A stretch of DNA of 64,000 nt from Planosporangium mesophilum (GTDB lineage: Bacteria; Actinomycetota; Actinomycetes; Mycobacteriales; Micromonosporaceae). The stretch is taken from positions 28,923 through 92,922 of the forward strand of contig NZ_BOON01000003.1 of the NCBI RefSeq assembly GCF_016863255.1. Reading direction: 5' to 3'. Below, piece by piece: positions 1-8,964 of this stretch (the first letter of the stretch is position 1; every line of letters starts with the position of its first letter). Under the pieces are notes generated by a model. It searched no databases and was not told the origin of the DNA. It saw nothing but the letters and a program-made list of their open reading frames with translations. Position numbers and translations under genes: made by a program.

Positions 1-398
1 GAGAGCAGGCCGAGGAGAGCCGGGAAGGCGATGTGCGACATCGGCGAGATCTGGGCCAGCGGGATGATGCCCCAGATGTTCGAGACCAGGATGAACAGGA
101 ACAGCGACGTCAGGTACGGCGCGAAGCGCAGACCCTCACGGCCGATCACGTCCCGGGCGACGCCGTCGCGGACGAAGCCGTAGATCGACTCGGCGATCCA
201 CTGCCCCTTCGACGGGACCAGCTTGGGGCTGCGGTAGGCGATCAGGAAGAACAGGATCACCAACGCGATGCCCGCCCACAGCAGCACCGTGATCTTGGAG
301 ACCCATGGCTGCCCACCGAGTCCAGGCAGGAAGAACTCCTCGACACTCGGCGGGAAATGTGCCCCGCCCTCGGCGAGTACCGCCGGTAGCTGCCTCAC
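1..398 (-). CDS. atpB: F0F1 ATP synthase subunit a, 5' part (cut by window edge)
   Basis: This is the N-terminal part of the membrane subunit a that forms the proton half-channels of the ATP synthase F0 sector. Roughly 132 codons are present and the frame runs off the left edge of the window. The visible protein has a first hydrophobic segment (ITVLLWAGIALVILFFLIAY) followed by the loop with GQWIAESIYGFVRD and the second segment around SLFLFILVSNIWGIIP, the order expected for subunit a. The start chosen is a GTG at 398 with AGGGTGG a few bases upstream. It lies 25 bp downstream of the AtpZ-like gene in the same direction, so the two are probably cotranscribed at the head of the atp operon. 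Confidence 0.9.
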   Translation of the reverse strand, partial: MRQLPAVLAEGGAHFPPSVEEFFLPGLGGQPWVSKITVLLWAGIALVILFFLIAYRSPKLVPSKGQWIAESIYGFVRDGVARDVIGREGLRFAPYLTSLFLFILVSNIWGIIPLAQISPMSHIAFPALLGLL

Positions 399-423
399 CG
401 CACCACCCTTCGTTCGCCCGGCG

Positions 424-639
424 CTATGCGCCCAGTCTCTTGACGATCAAGTAGATCGCCGCCGCAGTGCCGACGACCAAACCAAGGATCAGTCCGATGT
501 GCGGCAGCCCGAGCCAGCTGTCGAGCAGCCAGCCGAGGAAGCCCCAGATACCGATCCCGCCCATCAGATAACCGAGCGCCGCGTAACCGGCGTTCGCGCC
601 GGCGGCACCCTGCTGCTGGGGGGACTGGTCATCGGACAT
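424..639 (-). CDS. AtpZ/AtpI-family small membrane protein
   Basis: A 71-residue protein with two hydrophobic segments (residues about 18-40 and 46-66) separated by a short loop with LDSWLGLPH. This is the layout of the AtpZ/AtpI family encoded just upstream of atpB in many actinomycetes. Members are thought to assist assembly of the c-ring or Mg2+ handling for the ATP synthase; that role comes from the family, not from this sequence. Its position directly before atpB supports the call. The N-terminus is Gln/Asp-rich and probably cytoplasmic. Confidence 0.82.
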   Translation of the reverse strand: MSDDQSPQQQGAAGANAGYAALGYLMGGIGIWGFLGWLLDSWLGLPHIGLILGLVVGTAAAIYLIVKRLGA

Positions 640-682
640 GACGCGGGAAACATATCAGCCGGGAATCCGCGCCCGTGACTCG

Positions 683-708
683 ACCCCCGCGTGTTGACGC
701 GCGGGGGT
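683..708 (-). terminator. Hairpin between the AtpI-like and AtpZ-like genes
   Basis: Perfect 9-bp inverted repeat (ACCCCCGCG / CGCGGGGGT) with a 9-nt loop in the 197-bp gap between two same-strand genes. No long T-run follows. It may end transcripts from the 837-1271 gene or be a processing structure. Confidence 0.5.
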
Positions 709-836
709 GTGCGATGCATCTCCGGGGGCTCAACCGGCGAGCGACAACATTACTCCGCGTGGCGCAGGAGTCCAGATGTCCGTCGTTGCAAGTCGTGAAC
801 GTGACCCGCGGGGGCGACTACCGCCGGGCCGCTCGA

Positions 837-1271
837 CTACTGAGGGTCGATCTCCACGTACGGGATCTTGGCGTGGGTGATCCACCACAGGTGGGCGCCG
901 TTCCAGCCGAACACCGCGGCGAGGATCGCGAACGCCATCGGGTGCAGGCCGGGCCACGTGCTTCCGCCCACCGCGATGAGCAGGGCGCCGAGCAGGCTGA
1001 ACTTGATCGCGTACGTCGCCAGCCCCACCGGCATGGCGAGCTGGGTGTCGATCGAGTCCGCCCACGCCACGGCCAGGCCGGAGAGGACGTAGCTCACCGC
1101 GACCCCGAGCACGCCGATGGCGGCACCGAGGGCACCGGACGCCCCGTGCGTCATCGCGGCGATCGGGACGGCGGCCACCAGTACCACCGCGCACCCGACC
1201 AGGCCGGCCGGCACGTGGTTGAGCCGCCGGCGGATCCGCCCGGGCCCCGCTGAGGTCGCGATGGTGGTCAT
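837..1271 (-). CDS. AtpI-like membrane protein upstream of the atp operon
   Basis: A 144-residue protein with four predicted hydrophobic segments (about residues 22-43, 47-68, 83-105 and 113-130), ending in a charged tail (HAKIPYVEIDPQ). Size, four-helix layout and location upstream of atpB fit the AtpI / ATP synthase I-like group found in actinomycetes; sequence identity to classical AtpI is low, so the name is by context. ATG 1271 is preferred over an upstream in-frame start at 1328 because the longer version would run under the divergent gene that begins at 1312. About 40 bp separate the two divergent genes, so their promoters must overlap. Confidence 0.7.
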   Translation of the reverse strand: MTTIATSAGPGRIRRRLNHVPAGLVGCAVVLVAAVPIAAMTHGASGALGAAIGVLGVAVSYVLSGLAVAWADSIDTQLAMPVGLATYAIKFSLLGALLIAVGGSTWPGLHPMAFAILAAVFGWNGAHLWWITHAKIPYVEIDPQ

Positions 1272-1311
1272 TCCGGAAAGTCTACGGCCACCTTGGAGAG
1301 ATCCTTGAGGT

Positions 1312-2790
1312 ATGCGCTGTCTGGTCACCGGAGCGACCGGCTACGTCGGCGGCCGGCTCGTACCCCGACTGCTCGCCGCCGGCCACGACGTACGGTGCCT
1401 CACCCGGGACGCCCGGCGGCTGCGCGACGTGCCGTGGGCCGGCCAGGTGGAGATCGTCACCGGCGACGTGAACGATCCGGCGACGCTGCTGCCCGCGTTC
1501 GCCGGGGTCGACGTCGTCTACTACCTGGTCCACTCGCTCGGTCGGAGGGATTTCGAGGAGATCGACCGGGCAGGCGCGACCAACGTCGCCGCCGCTGCGG
1601 CCTCGGCCGGGGTACGCCGGATCGTCTACCTCGGCGGCCCCGCACCCACCGGCCACGGTGCCGGTTCGGCGCACCTGCGCTCCCGGGCCGAGGTCGCCGG
1701 CATCCTGCTCGCCGGCGACGTCCCCGCGGTCGTGCTGCGGGCACCGGTGATCATCGGCTCGGGGTCGGCGTCGTTCGAGATGCTGCGGTACCTGACCGAG
1801 CGGCTGCCGGTCATGGTCGCACCGCGGTGGGTGCGCAACCGGATCCAGCCGATCGCGATCCGGGACGTGCTGTACTACCTCGTCGCGGCGGCCGGGTCGT
1901 TCCCGGCCGAGACGAACCGCGCCTTCGACATCGGCGGTCCGGACGTCCTCACGTACGCCGACCTCATGCAGCGGCACGCGGCCGTGGCCGGCCTGCGGCG
2001 ACGGGTCCTCCTGCGGGTACGGCCGCTCACGCCGAACCTGTCCGCGCTGTGGGTCGGGCTGGTCACGCCGGTACCGAACGCGATCGCCCGCCCCCTGGTG
2101 GCGAGCCTGATCCACGAGGCGGTCTGCGACGAACACGACATCGCCAAGTACATACCGGACCCGCCCGAAGGGCCGACCGGGTTCGACGAGGCTGTCCGGC
2201 TCGCGCTGCGCCGCATCCGCGACGCCGACGTCGAGACCCGCTGGTCGACGGCGACGTGGTGGGGCGCGCCGAGCGAGCCGTTGCCGACCGACCCGACCTG
2301 GTCGGGCGGGACCACCTACACCGACGACCGGGAGCGGACCGTGCACGCCCCGGCCGGGCGTCTGTGGCGGGTGATCGAGGCGATCGGCGGCGAGCACGGC
2401 TGGTACTCGTTCCCCCTCGCGTGGTCCGTACGCGGCTGGCTGGATCGGCTGGTCGGCGGGGTCGGGCTGCGCCGTGGCCGGCGCGACCCGCACCGGTTGC
2501 AGGTCGGCGAGGCGCTCGACTTCTGGCGGGTCGAGGAGATCGAGCCCGGCTCGCTGCTGCGGCTGCGCGCGGAGATGCGGCTGCCGGGACGGGCCTGGCT
2601 GGAGATGCGCGTGTGCGACGAGCACGATCGCGACGGACGCAGCCGGTACCGCCAGCGGGCCGTGTTCCTCCCCCGCGGCCTGGCCGGGCACGCGTACTGG
2701 GCCGCGGTCCGGCCGTTCCACGCGGTGATCTTCGGCGGGATGGCCCGCAACATCGCCCGTACCGCCGAGCGGGCGGACCCCGCGGCTTAG
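1312..2790 (+). CDS. SDR-family NAD(P)-binding protein with C-terminal DUF2867
   Basis: A 492-residue two-domain protein. Residues 1 to about 300 form an atypical SDR/NmrA-like Rossmann domain, with the dinucleotide motif GATGYVG at 7-13 and an active-site-like YYLVHSLG segment. The C-terminal 170 residues correspond to DUF2867, a START-like fold often fused to such reductases. Substrate is unknown; family members are annotated as putative nucleoside-diphosphate-sugar epimerases or quinone oxidoreductases. The stop codon overlaps the converging phosphatase gene by 3 bp (TAG against TAA on the other strand). Confidence 0.85.
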   Translation: MRCLVTGATGYVGGRLVPRLLAAGHDVRCLTRDARRLRDVPWAGQVEIVTGDVNDPATLLPAFAGVDVVYYLVHSLGRRDFEEIDRAGATNVAAAAASAGVRRIVYLGGPAPTGHGAGSAHLRSRAEVAGILLAGDVPAVVLRAPVIIGSGSASFEMLRYLTERLPVMVAPRWVRNRIQPIAIRDVLYYLVAAAGSFPAETNRAFDIGGPDVLTYADLMQRHAAVAGLRRRVLLRVRPLTPNLSALWVGLVTPVPNAIARPLVASLIHEAVCDEHDIAKYIPDPPEGPTGFDEAVRLALRRIRDADVETRWSTATWWGAPSEPLPTDPTWSGGTTYTDDRERTVHAPAGRLWRVIEAIGGEHGWYSFPLAWSVRGWLDRLVGGVGLRRGRRDPHRLQVGEALDFWRVEEIEPGSLLRLRAEMRLPGRAWLEMRVCDEHDRDGRSRYRQRAVFLPRGLAGHAYWAAVRPFHAVIFGGMARNIARTAERADPAA

Positions 2791-3383
2791 GCGCCCAACA
2801 GCGCCGCCGCCAGGGGTCGTACCGTCTCCTCGATCTCGTCGGCGACCCGGCCGAAGTAGCGGTGGCCGCGGCCCCAGGGATCGTCCAGGTCGTCCCCGGG
2901 CCGCGGCGGCTGGTCGGCGCGCAGGTCCGCGACCGCGGACACCAGCGCCACCCCACGGGCGTACACCGCGTCGGGCGCCGGCTCGGCGGGCGGCAGCGCC
3001 GACAGGTCGACCTGCCGCAGCAGCCGGCCGAACTCCCCCAGCACGAAGGCGCGGTCGGCGGCGTCCGGGGCGAGAACCTGTACGAACTCGTGCTGCTCGG
3101 CGGTCGCGGTCAGGATCAGATCGGACGCCTCGATGTGCTCGGCGGCGAGCTGGCGGGCGCGGAACGTCTCGATCTCACCACCGCGGGCGAGCACCTGACG
3201 GGCCGCGGCGGCGTCCATCCTGTCCCCCGCGTGCCAGCCGCCGGTACCCGTGCTGTGTACGAACAGCAGGTCGTCGGCCTTGTCCCCGGCCAGGTCCCGG
3301 GCGGCGACGACGAGCAGCCGCTCGGCCATCGGCGACCGGCAGATGTTGCCCATGCAGACGTGCAGGATCGAGAACGGCGGCAC
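2787..3383 (-). CDS. Low-molecular-weight protein tyrosine phosphatase
   Basis: A 198-residue phosphatase that hydrolyses phosphotyrosine through a cysteinyl-phosphate intermediate. The catalytic P-loop C-X5-R-S is complete at residues 10-17 (CMGNICRS), and a late Asp-Pro pair (DDLDDPW) supplies the general acid. The start is a GTG at 3383; no Met lies suitably close upstream. At 198 residues it is longer than the 150-160 typical of the family, because of an insertion in the middle part. The gene stands alone, converging on the DUF2867 gene and divergent from the Sua5-like gene. In actinomycetes such enzymes act on exopolysaccharide kinases or on secondary metabolism; which applies here cannot be told. 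Confidence 0.9.
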   Translation of the reverse strand: MPPFSILHVCMGNICRSPMAERLLVVAARDLAGDKADDLLFVHSTGTGGWHAGDRMDAAAARQVLARGGEIETFRARQLAAEHIEASDLILTATAEQHEFVQVLAPDAADRAFVLGEFGRLLRQVDLSALPPAEPAPDAVYARGVALVSAVADLRADQPPRPGDDLDDPWGRGHRYFGRVADEIEETVRPLAAALLGA

Positions 3384-3531
3384 TACGAGTCCGAGGCGAT
3401 GGAAGATCCGGTCATCATGGCGTCGAAAGTCTACGCTCGGGACGCCACAGTACGATTGACGGATCACAGACTGTCGCGATTTGTCGCACCAGCGGTACGA
3501 GCTGCCGCAGGCGATGTCGATTGGGAGAGCA

Positions 3532-4197
3532 GTGACCAAGTTTGAGTACGCCTCGGCCACACCTGGCAAGTTGCTCACGTTCGGCGAAGCCGCTCGGATC
3601 GCGGACATCCTGCGACGGGGTGGGCTCGCCGTGCTGCCGACCGAGACCGGGTACATGATCGCGGCCGCCGCGACCGATACCGCCGCGGTCTCGAAGGTCT
3701 TCCACGCCAAGCAACGCAGCCTGTCCAACCCCATGCATGTGGCCGTCGCGTCGCTGGCGATGGCCCAGCAGTTCGCGGAGATCTCCCCGCTGGCGGCGCG
3801 CCTGATGGGCGAGTTCACGCCCGGGCCGCTGACGATCGTCGTCCCCCAGTCCGGCCGTCTCCCCACCTCACTTGTCACCCTCAACGGCACCGTCGGTATC
3901 CGCGTGCCGGATCATCCGGCGACGCTCCAGGTCGTCGCGCTGCTCGGTGAGCCGGTGACCGCGACCAGCCTCAACCGCTCGGGCGAGGAGAGCCTGCCCC
4001 TCGATCGCACCCAACTCGAGTCGCTGGAATGGCCCGACGACGAGATCGTTCCCGTACTGGAGGACAAGACCTCCATCACGCAGAGCTCGGCGTCGACCCT
4101 CGCTCGCATCACCGCCGGTGACGTCGAGATCCTGCGGGTCGGGCCGGTCAGCGAGGCCGCCGTCCGCCGCGCGGTGGAGAACGAACAGATCGCCTAG
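3532..4197 (+). CDS. Sua5/YrdC-family protein, paralogue A
   Basis: A 221-residue Sua5/YrdC/YciO-type protein. The YrdC fold is recognised by LAVLPTETGYMIAA near residue 30, the nucleotide-binding segment KQRSLSNPMHV, and FTPGPLTIVV. The enzyme family joins threonine, bicarbonate and ATP into threonylcarbamoyl-AMP for the t6A37 modification of ANN-decoding tRNAs. GTG 3532 is preferred because GGGAGAG lies just upstream; in-frame ATGs at 3481 and 3514 are alternatives. A second Sua5-type gene sits 26 bp beyond its stop on the opposite strand and looks like the canonical housekeeping copy, so this one may have a specialised role. Confidence 0.8.
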   Translation: MTKFEYASATPGKLLTFGEAARIADILRRGGLAVLPTETGYMIAAAATDTAAVSKVFHAKQRSLSNPMHVAVASLAMAQQFAEISPLAARLMGEFTPGPLTIVVPQSGRLPTSLVTLNGTVGIRVPDHPATLQVVALLGEPVTATSLNRSGEESLPLDRTQLESLEWPDDEIVPVLEDKTSITQSSASTLARITAGDVEILRVGPVSEAAVRRAVENEQIA

Positions 4198-4223
4198 CCC
4201 GGTCCGCCGACTCCGACGCGAGG

Positions 4224-4868
4224 TCAGGCTTCCTCCGGCGCCCGCATCTCGGGCACGACCGTCCGCAGGGTCTCCAGCGATATCGCCCCCGGCCTCAGCA
4301 TGCGGGGCGTGTCACCGGTGAGGTCGACGATCGTGCTCGACGGAAGATCCAAGAACTGCGGCGATTCCAGGTAGACGCTGACCGCGTAGCCCAACTGTTC
4401 CCGCGCTTCCTCGACCGTCCGGGGCAGCGGCTGCCCCGCCTTGTTGGCGCTGGAGACGGCCATGGGGCCGGTCTCACGGAGCACCTCCAGGGCGACCGGG
4501 TGCAGCGGCATCCGCACCGCGACCGTACCGCTGCCGCCGTCGCCCAGGTCCCACTGGAGACTCGGCGCGTGCTGGACCACGATCGTCAGAGCGCCCGGCC
4601 AGAACGCCTCCACCAGGTCGCGCGCCGCGGGCGACAGCGAGTACACCAGGCCGTCGAGGGTGTGCCGGGAGCCGACGAGTACCGGCGTCGCGCTGTCGCG
4701 GCCCTTGGCGTTGAGCAGCGAGCGCACGGCCCACGTCTTGAAGGCGTCGGCACCGATGCCGTACACCGCGTCGGTCGGCATCACGACCAGGTCTCCGCGC
4801 TGGACGGCCTCCACGGCCGCCGCGATCCCGCGAGCCCGCTCGTCAGGCTTGGTGCAGTCGTAGAGCAT
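4224..4868 (-). CDS. L-threonylcarbamoyladenylate synthase (Sua5/YrdC)
   Basis: A 214-residue threonylcarbamoyl-AMP synthase, the first step of t6A37 tRNA modification. Motifs: VMPTDAVYGIGADAF near the N-terminus, the KGRDSATPVLV nucleotide loop, and FWPGALTIVV followed by SSANKAGQPLP. The ATG at 4868 shares its A with the TGA of prmC (TGATG), so translation is probably coupled. The prfA - prmC - sua5 order is a known bacterial arrangement linking release-factor maturation with tRNA modification; here prfA has been separated from prmC by two extra genes. Confidence 0.92.
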   Translation of the reverse strand: MLYDCTKPDERARGIAAAVEAVQRGDLVVMPTDAVYGIGADAFKTWAVRSLLNAKGRDSATPVLVGSRHTLDGLVYSLSPAARDLVEAFWPGALTIVVQHAPSLQWDLGDGGSGTVAVRMPLHPVALEVLRETGPMAVSSANKAGQPLPRTVEEAREQLGYAVSVYLESPQFLDLPSSTIVDLTGDTPRMLRPGAISLETLRTVVPEMRAPEEA

Positions 4869-5755
4869 CACGACGAAGAGTCTGTCACGTGAGTTCTCAG
4901 GCGTTGCGCCGTGGCGAACCGCGGCCGCCCCGCCAGGTCCCGGTGATCCGCGATCGCCTCGAAGCGACCCTCCGCGCGCAGCAGCGCCGGCACGGCCTCG
5001 CCGTGGGTGTCGTCGTGCTCGACGCCGAACCAGCCGCCCGGCCGCAACAGCCGGGCCACCCGGGGCGCCAGGTCGCGGATCAGGTCCAGGCCGTCCTCCC
5101 CCGAGAAAACCGCGGGGTACGGGTCGAAGCCGGCGACCTCCGGCGGTACCGGGGTGCCGGCGGGCACGTACGGCGGGTTGCACAGCACCAGGTCAACCGT
5201 GCCGTCCAGGTCGGCCAGCACGCCGGGGTCGGTGACGTCGCCCGCCACGACCCGGACGTTGCTGCCGGACGCGTTGCGGCGCAGCCACTCCAGCGCCGCC
5301 GGGTCCCGCTCGACCGCGTACACGGTCGCGGCGGGGCGGGCGGCGGCGACGGCGAGGGCGATCGCGCCGGACCCGCTGCACAGGTCGACGACCACGGGGC
5401 TGAAGAGCACGGCCCCGGAGAGCGCGCCCAGGCCCCACTCGACGAGCAGTTCCGTCTCGGGGCGCGGTACGAACACCCCCGGCCCGACCGCGACCTCGAC
5501 GTGGTGGAACGGCGCGACTCCGGTGAGGTGCTGGAGCGGTACCCGCCGGGCCCGTGCCGCGACGAGATCGCGCAGCCGTCCGGCGCGGGCCGGGTCGAGA
5601 TCCGGCGCGAGGGCCAGCTTCGAACGGGGCAGTCCCAATACGTGGGCGGTGAGAATTTCGGCATCCACGCGCGGCGAGGCCACTCCGGCCGCCGACAAAA
5701 CGGCCACCGCTTCCCGGATCGCCCTTGAGGTATTGATCAACTGCTCCGTGTGCAT
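4868..5755 (-). CDS. prmC: Peptide chain release factor N5-glutamine methyltransferase
   Basis: A 295-residue class I SAM-dependent methyltransferase (PrmC/HemK) that methylates the glutamine of the GGQ motif in release factors. An N-terminal helical domain (about residues 1-75) recognises the factor. The SAM site is VVDLCSGSGAIALAVA and the substrate-glutamine motif NPPY is intact (LVLCNPPYVP). ATG 5755 was chosen because it starts right before the conserved N-terminal helices; a longer reading would run into the divergent GGDEF gene. It is coupled to sua5 downstream. Confidence 0.94.
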   Translation of the reverse strand: MHTEQLINTSRAIREAVAVLSAAGVASPRVDAEILTAHVLGLPRSKLALAPDLDPARAGRLRDLVAARARRVPLQHLTGVAPFHHVEVAVGPGVFVPRPETELLVEWGLGALSGAVLFSPVVVDLCSGSGAIALAVAAARPAATVYAVERDPAALEWLRRNASGSNVRVVAGDVTDPGVLADLDGTVDLVLCNPPYVPAGTPVPPEVAGFDPYPAVFSGEDGLDLIRDLAPRVARLLRPGGWFGVEHDDTHGEAVPALLRAEGRFEAIADHRDLAGRPRFATAQRLRTHVTDSSS

Positions 5756-5824
5756 GTCGTCAGGGGCTGGGGACACCCCATAATCATGGGGCACCGTTGC
5801 GTACGCGCGAGGGGGGGCCTGCGG

Positions 5825-7354
5825 GTGGGTCATGGCGTTGACAGCGCCGTCGAACTGGAGCAGGTCCGCATGCTTCTTCTCGCGGGACACTGCACCGAGG
5901 CGGGCGCGCTCATCGGACGCATCCTCACGAACACCGACGGAGCCGAGCGGGCCGACGCGCTGACGCAGTACCTCGCCGTGCTGATCAACCTGCGGTACAG
6001 CGACGAGTACGGCCCGGCCATGGACGCGGCGTTCGAAGCCGCCCGCGGCCACCCCGACCCCGCCCGCGCCGGCGTGCTGCACGCGTACGCCGCGGTGATC
6101 GCGCTGCACGACCGCTCGCTGGAGACGTGCGTGTGGCACCTCGTCCTGGCGGCGCGCACGCTCAACGCCGTCGAGCTGACCGATTCCGAGATCGTGCGGG
6201 CCTGGCACAACCTCGCCATGGCGTACTCGTACGCCGGCTTTCACGGTCACGCGCTCGCCGCCATCGAACGGACCCGTACGATCGCCGGCTCGCTCGGGAT
6301 GGAGACCGGCTTCTTCGCCGCGCCCGGCATCCGGGTGCGGCACGCGGTCTCCCTCGACCAGCACGGCGACACCGAGGGCTGCACCCGGATCCTGCGCGAC
6401 GTGGTGCACGACCTCGGCCTGCGCCAGATGGGCGGCGAGCTGAAGCTGCTCCGCCCGATCAGCCTCCGGGCGTACGGGTACGCGATCGCCCGGCTCGCCG
6501 CGCTCGGCCACCACGGGCCTATGGTCGACACCGACCCGCGGGTACTGCTGCTGGCCGAGGACGACTCCGTGACGGCCCGGGACTTCGCGGTGCTCGGCGC
6601 CGTGTGCCTCGCCATCGCCGAGCACCGGCCGATCGAGGCTCTCGCCCGGTTGGAGACGGCGCAGGTGTCCCACGAGACGCTGGGCGCCGCCGAGGGGCAC
6701 CGGCTGCGCGCCCTCGCCTACCTCGCCGCCGGCGACATGGGCTCCGCGTACTCCGCCGACCGGCAGGCGTTCCGCATCGCCGGCGGCTCCAACGAGAAGC
6801 TGCGCGACCTGTTCGTCGAGGGCATGGCCGCCCGCGTCGACCGGGAGGACCTGCGCCGCCGCGCCGACTGGTACGCCGGGGCGGCCAACACCGACCCGCT
6901 GACGGGGCTACCCAACCGGCGGTCGCTGGAGCAGTACGTGCACGCCATGGTCGCCAGGGGCGAGTCTCTCGTGCTCGGCGTCTGTGACCTCGACGGCTTC
7001 AAATCGGTCAATACCGTTCACGGGCACCTCTCCGGCGACCTCGTTCTGCAACGCGTCGCCGGGGTGCTCAACCGGGTGATGCGCCGGGGCGACTTCGTGG
7101 CCCGGTACGGCGGCGACGAGTTCGTGGTGGTGCTCGCGACGACGTCGCAGGAGGAGGCGAGCGAGATCGCCCGCCGGGTCGTCACCGCGGTGTCCAGTGA
7201 GGACTGGGAGTCGCTGGTACCCGGTACGCCGGTCAGCGTGACGATCGGCTGGGCCGGGATCTCCGAGGACGGCCCGTTCACCACGGTGGCCGACGCGTTC
7301 GTGGCCGCCGACCACGAGATGCTGAAGGCCAAGGAGATGCCCCGGGCCTGCTGA
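5825..7354 (+). CDS. Diguanylate cyclase with N-terminal helical-repeat region
   Basis: A protein of about 509 residues that makes cyclic di-GMP from two GTP. Residues 1 to about 340 are alpha-helical and TPR-like, with no membrane segment, so it is probably cytosolic and senses through protein contact. The GGDEF domain begins at DPLTGLPNRR (about 356). The active-site motif GGDEF is intact near 429, and the product-inhibition I-site RxxD (RRGD) stands the usual five residues before it. GTG 5825 is preferred because a G-rich Shine-Dalgarno run precedes it; in-frame ATGs at 5750 and 5786 are alternatives, and the first would overlap prmC. It separates prmC from prfA. Confidence 0.88.
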   Translation: MGHGVDSAVELEQVRMLLLAGHCTEAGALIGRILTNTDGAERADALTQYLAVLINLRYSDEYGPAMDAAFEAARGHPDPARAGVLHAYAAVIALHDRSLETCVWHLVLAARTLNAVELTDSEIVRAWHNLAMAYSYAGFHGHALAAIERTRTIAGSLGMETGFFAAPGIRVRHAVSLDQHGDTEGCTRILRDVVHDLGLRQMGGELKLLRPISLRAYGYAIARLAALGHHGPMVDTDPRVLLLAEDDSVTARDFAVLGAVCLAIAEHRPIEALARLETAQVSHETLGAAEGHRLRALAYLAAGDMGSAYSADRQAFRIAGGSNEKLRDLFVEGMAARVDREDLRRRADWYAGAANTDPLTGLPNRRSLEQYVHAMVARGESLVLGVCDLDGFKSVNTVHGHLSGDLVLQRVAGVLNRVMRRGDFVARYGGDEFVVVLATTSQEEASEIARRVVTAVSSEDWESLVPGTPVSVTIGWAGISEDGPFTTVADAFVAADHEMLKAKEMPRAC

Positions 7355-7371
7355 GGGTGCGGGCGGAACCG

Positions 7372-7605
7372 CTACCGGTCGCGCCGCTGGCGGCCGGTGG
7401 CGAGCCAGCGCTCGAGTTCGGCGCGCTCCTGGGCCCGCTGCCGGTCGGCGCACACCGCGGCCCAGGCGTTCGCCTGCGCGGTGGGGATCCGGCTCTGCCC
7501 CAGGACGGAGCAACCAACACGGTAGATCAGGCCGGCCGTAGCGCCGATCACGGCGCGAGGGGCGGCAGTGATATCGACTGGTGCGTTCCGCATCGGCGAA
7601 GACAT
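7372..7605 (-). CDS. Small conserved-type protein, unknown function
   Basis: A 77-residue protein with one weakly hydrophobic stretch (AVIGATAGLIYRVGCSVLG) and a charged, Arg/Glu-rich C-terminal helix (DRQRAQERAELERWLATGR). ATG 7605 is preceded by AGGGGGA about ten bases upstream. It lies 161 bp downstream of prfA on the same strand and converges on the diguanylate cyclase gene with a 17-bp gap. No family is recognised. Codon use matches the neighbours, which supports it being real. Confidence 0.55.
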   Translation of the reverse strand: MSSPMRNAPVDITAAPRAVIGATAGLIYRVGCSVLGQSRIPTAQANAWAAVCADRQRAQERAELERWLATGRQRRDR

Positions 7606-7766
7606 GACCGCGGTTTCCCCCTGGGAAGACTGATGCCCAACAAACCGTACCGGACACAATGCTGCCCAGCCCCGGTTTCGCGAGTGTGACGGTGACGTCA
7701 ATCAAGCATTGCGGCCCAGATCACGATCATCGCTGTCTGGCAGCGAAGCGTGCTGATCGGCGGAGA

Positions 7767-8855
7767 TTACTTGCGCACCAACTGCGTCTCTCCGGCGAGA
7801 CGGGCCTGCCGGTCCGCCTCGGTCAGAGCCTCGAGCACCCCGTCCATGTCACCGGCGAGCGCCAGGTCGAGGTTGTACGCGGTGTACCCGATCCGGTGGT
7901 CGGTAACCCGGTTCTGCGGGAAGTTGTACGTGCGGATCCGCTCGGACCTGTCGACGGTACGGACCTGCGCCTTGCGCGCGTCGGAGGCGGCCGCGGCGGC
8001 CTGCTCCTCGGCCAGCTGCGCGAGCTTCGCCCGCAGCATGCGCATGGCCCGGTCCTTGTTCTGCAGCTGGGAACGCTCGTTCTGACAGGAGACAACGATC
8101 CCGGTCGGAATGTGGGTGATCCGCACGGCCGAGTCGGTGGTGTTGACGCTCTGCCCACCGGGACCCGACGAGCGGAACACGTCGATCCGCAGGTCACCCG
8201 CGTCGATCTCGACCTCGGCCTCCTCGGCCTCGGGCGTGACCAGTACGCCGGCGGCGCTGGTGTGGATGCGCCCCTGCGACTCGGTGACGGGTACCCGCTG
8301 AACGCGGTGGACGCCGCCCTCCCACTTCAGCCGCGACCACACGCCGTGGCCGCCCTCGGGCATGCCGCGCGTCTTGATCGCGACCGCGACGTCCTTGTAC
8401 CCGCCGAGGTCGGAGTCCTGGGAGTCGAGCACCTCGGTGACCCAGCCGTGCCGCTCCGCGTACCGGAGGTACATCCGCAGCAGGTCACCGGCGAACAGGG
8501 CCGACTCCTCGCCGCCCTCTCCCGCCTTGATCTCCAGGATCACGTCCTTGGCGTCGTTGGGGTCGCGCGGCATGAGCAGCTCCGCCAGCCGCTCCTCCAG
8601 CTCGGGCAAGCGCGCCTCGATCTCGGCGGCCTCGGCGGCGAAGTCGGGGTCTTCCGCGGCGAGTTCGCGCGCGGCGGTCAGGTCGGCACGGGCCTCCCCC
8701 AGTTCGGTCGCGGTCTTCGCGATCGGGGTGAGCTCGGCGAACCTGCGACCGACCTTGCGGGCTGCGTTCTGGTCGGCGTGGATGGCCGGGTCGGCAAGGC
8801 GCTGCTCCAACTCGGCATACTCGGCGAGGAGGGACTCCAGGCGCTCGCTGTTCAT
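7767..8855 (-). CDS. prfA: Peptide chain release factor 1
   Basis: A 362-residue class I release factor that reads UAA and UAG and triggers peptide release. The catalytic GGQ is in [16 protein letters not shown]. The stop-codon tripeptide region reads [10 protein letters not shown], giving the PxT signature of RF1 rather than the SPF of RF2. Two adjacent ATGs (8858 and 8855) follow AGGA; 8855 gives better spacing. The GGQ glutamine is the expected substrate of the prmC product encoded 2 kb away. It lies downstream of rpmE, separated by a strong hairpin, so it probably has its own promoter. Confidence 0.95.
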   Translation of the reverse strand: MNSERLESLLAEYAELEQRLADPAIHADQNAARKVGRRFAELTPIAKTATELGEARADLTAARELAAEDPDFAAEAAEIEARLPELEERLAELLMPRDPNDAKDVILEIKAGEGGEESALFAGDLLRMYLRYAERHGWVTEVLDSQDSDLGGYKDVAVAIKTRGMPEGGHGVWSRLKWEGGVHRVQRVPVTESQGRIHTSAAGVLVTPEAEEAEVEIDAGDLRIDVFRSSGPGGQSVNTTDSAVRITHIPTGIVVSCQNERSQLQNKDRAMRMLRAKLAQLAEEQAAAAASDARKAQVRTVDRSERIRTYNFPQNRVTDHRIGYTAYNLDLALAGDMDGVLEALTEADRQARLAGETQLVRK

Positions 8856-8908
8856 CATCTTCCTATCTGGGCCGGCCCGGTCACGTCTACGGAGGTGCTG
8901 AATACGAA

Positions 8909-8957
8909 GACGGCGCCCGCCCGCGGCCCCGGAGGGCAGCGCGGTGCGGGCGCCGTC
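8909..8957 (-). terminator. Hairpin terminator downstream of rpmE
   Basis: A perfect 12-bp GC-rich inverted repeat (GACGGCGCCCGC / GCGGGCGCCGTC) begins 8 bp after the rpmE stop. It has a 25-nt loop and lacks a strong T-run, as is usual in high-GC actinomycetes. Confidence 0.6.
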
Positions 8958-8964
8958 GGCGCAG

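Noticed and set aside
1293..3545. 750-codon plus-strand frame over the DUF2867 and phosphatase genes
   Set aside because: It shadows two well-supported genes in another frame, and the product is Arg/Pro-rich without a fold.
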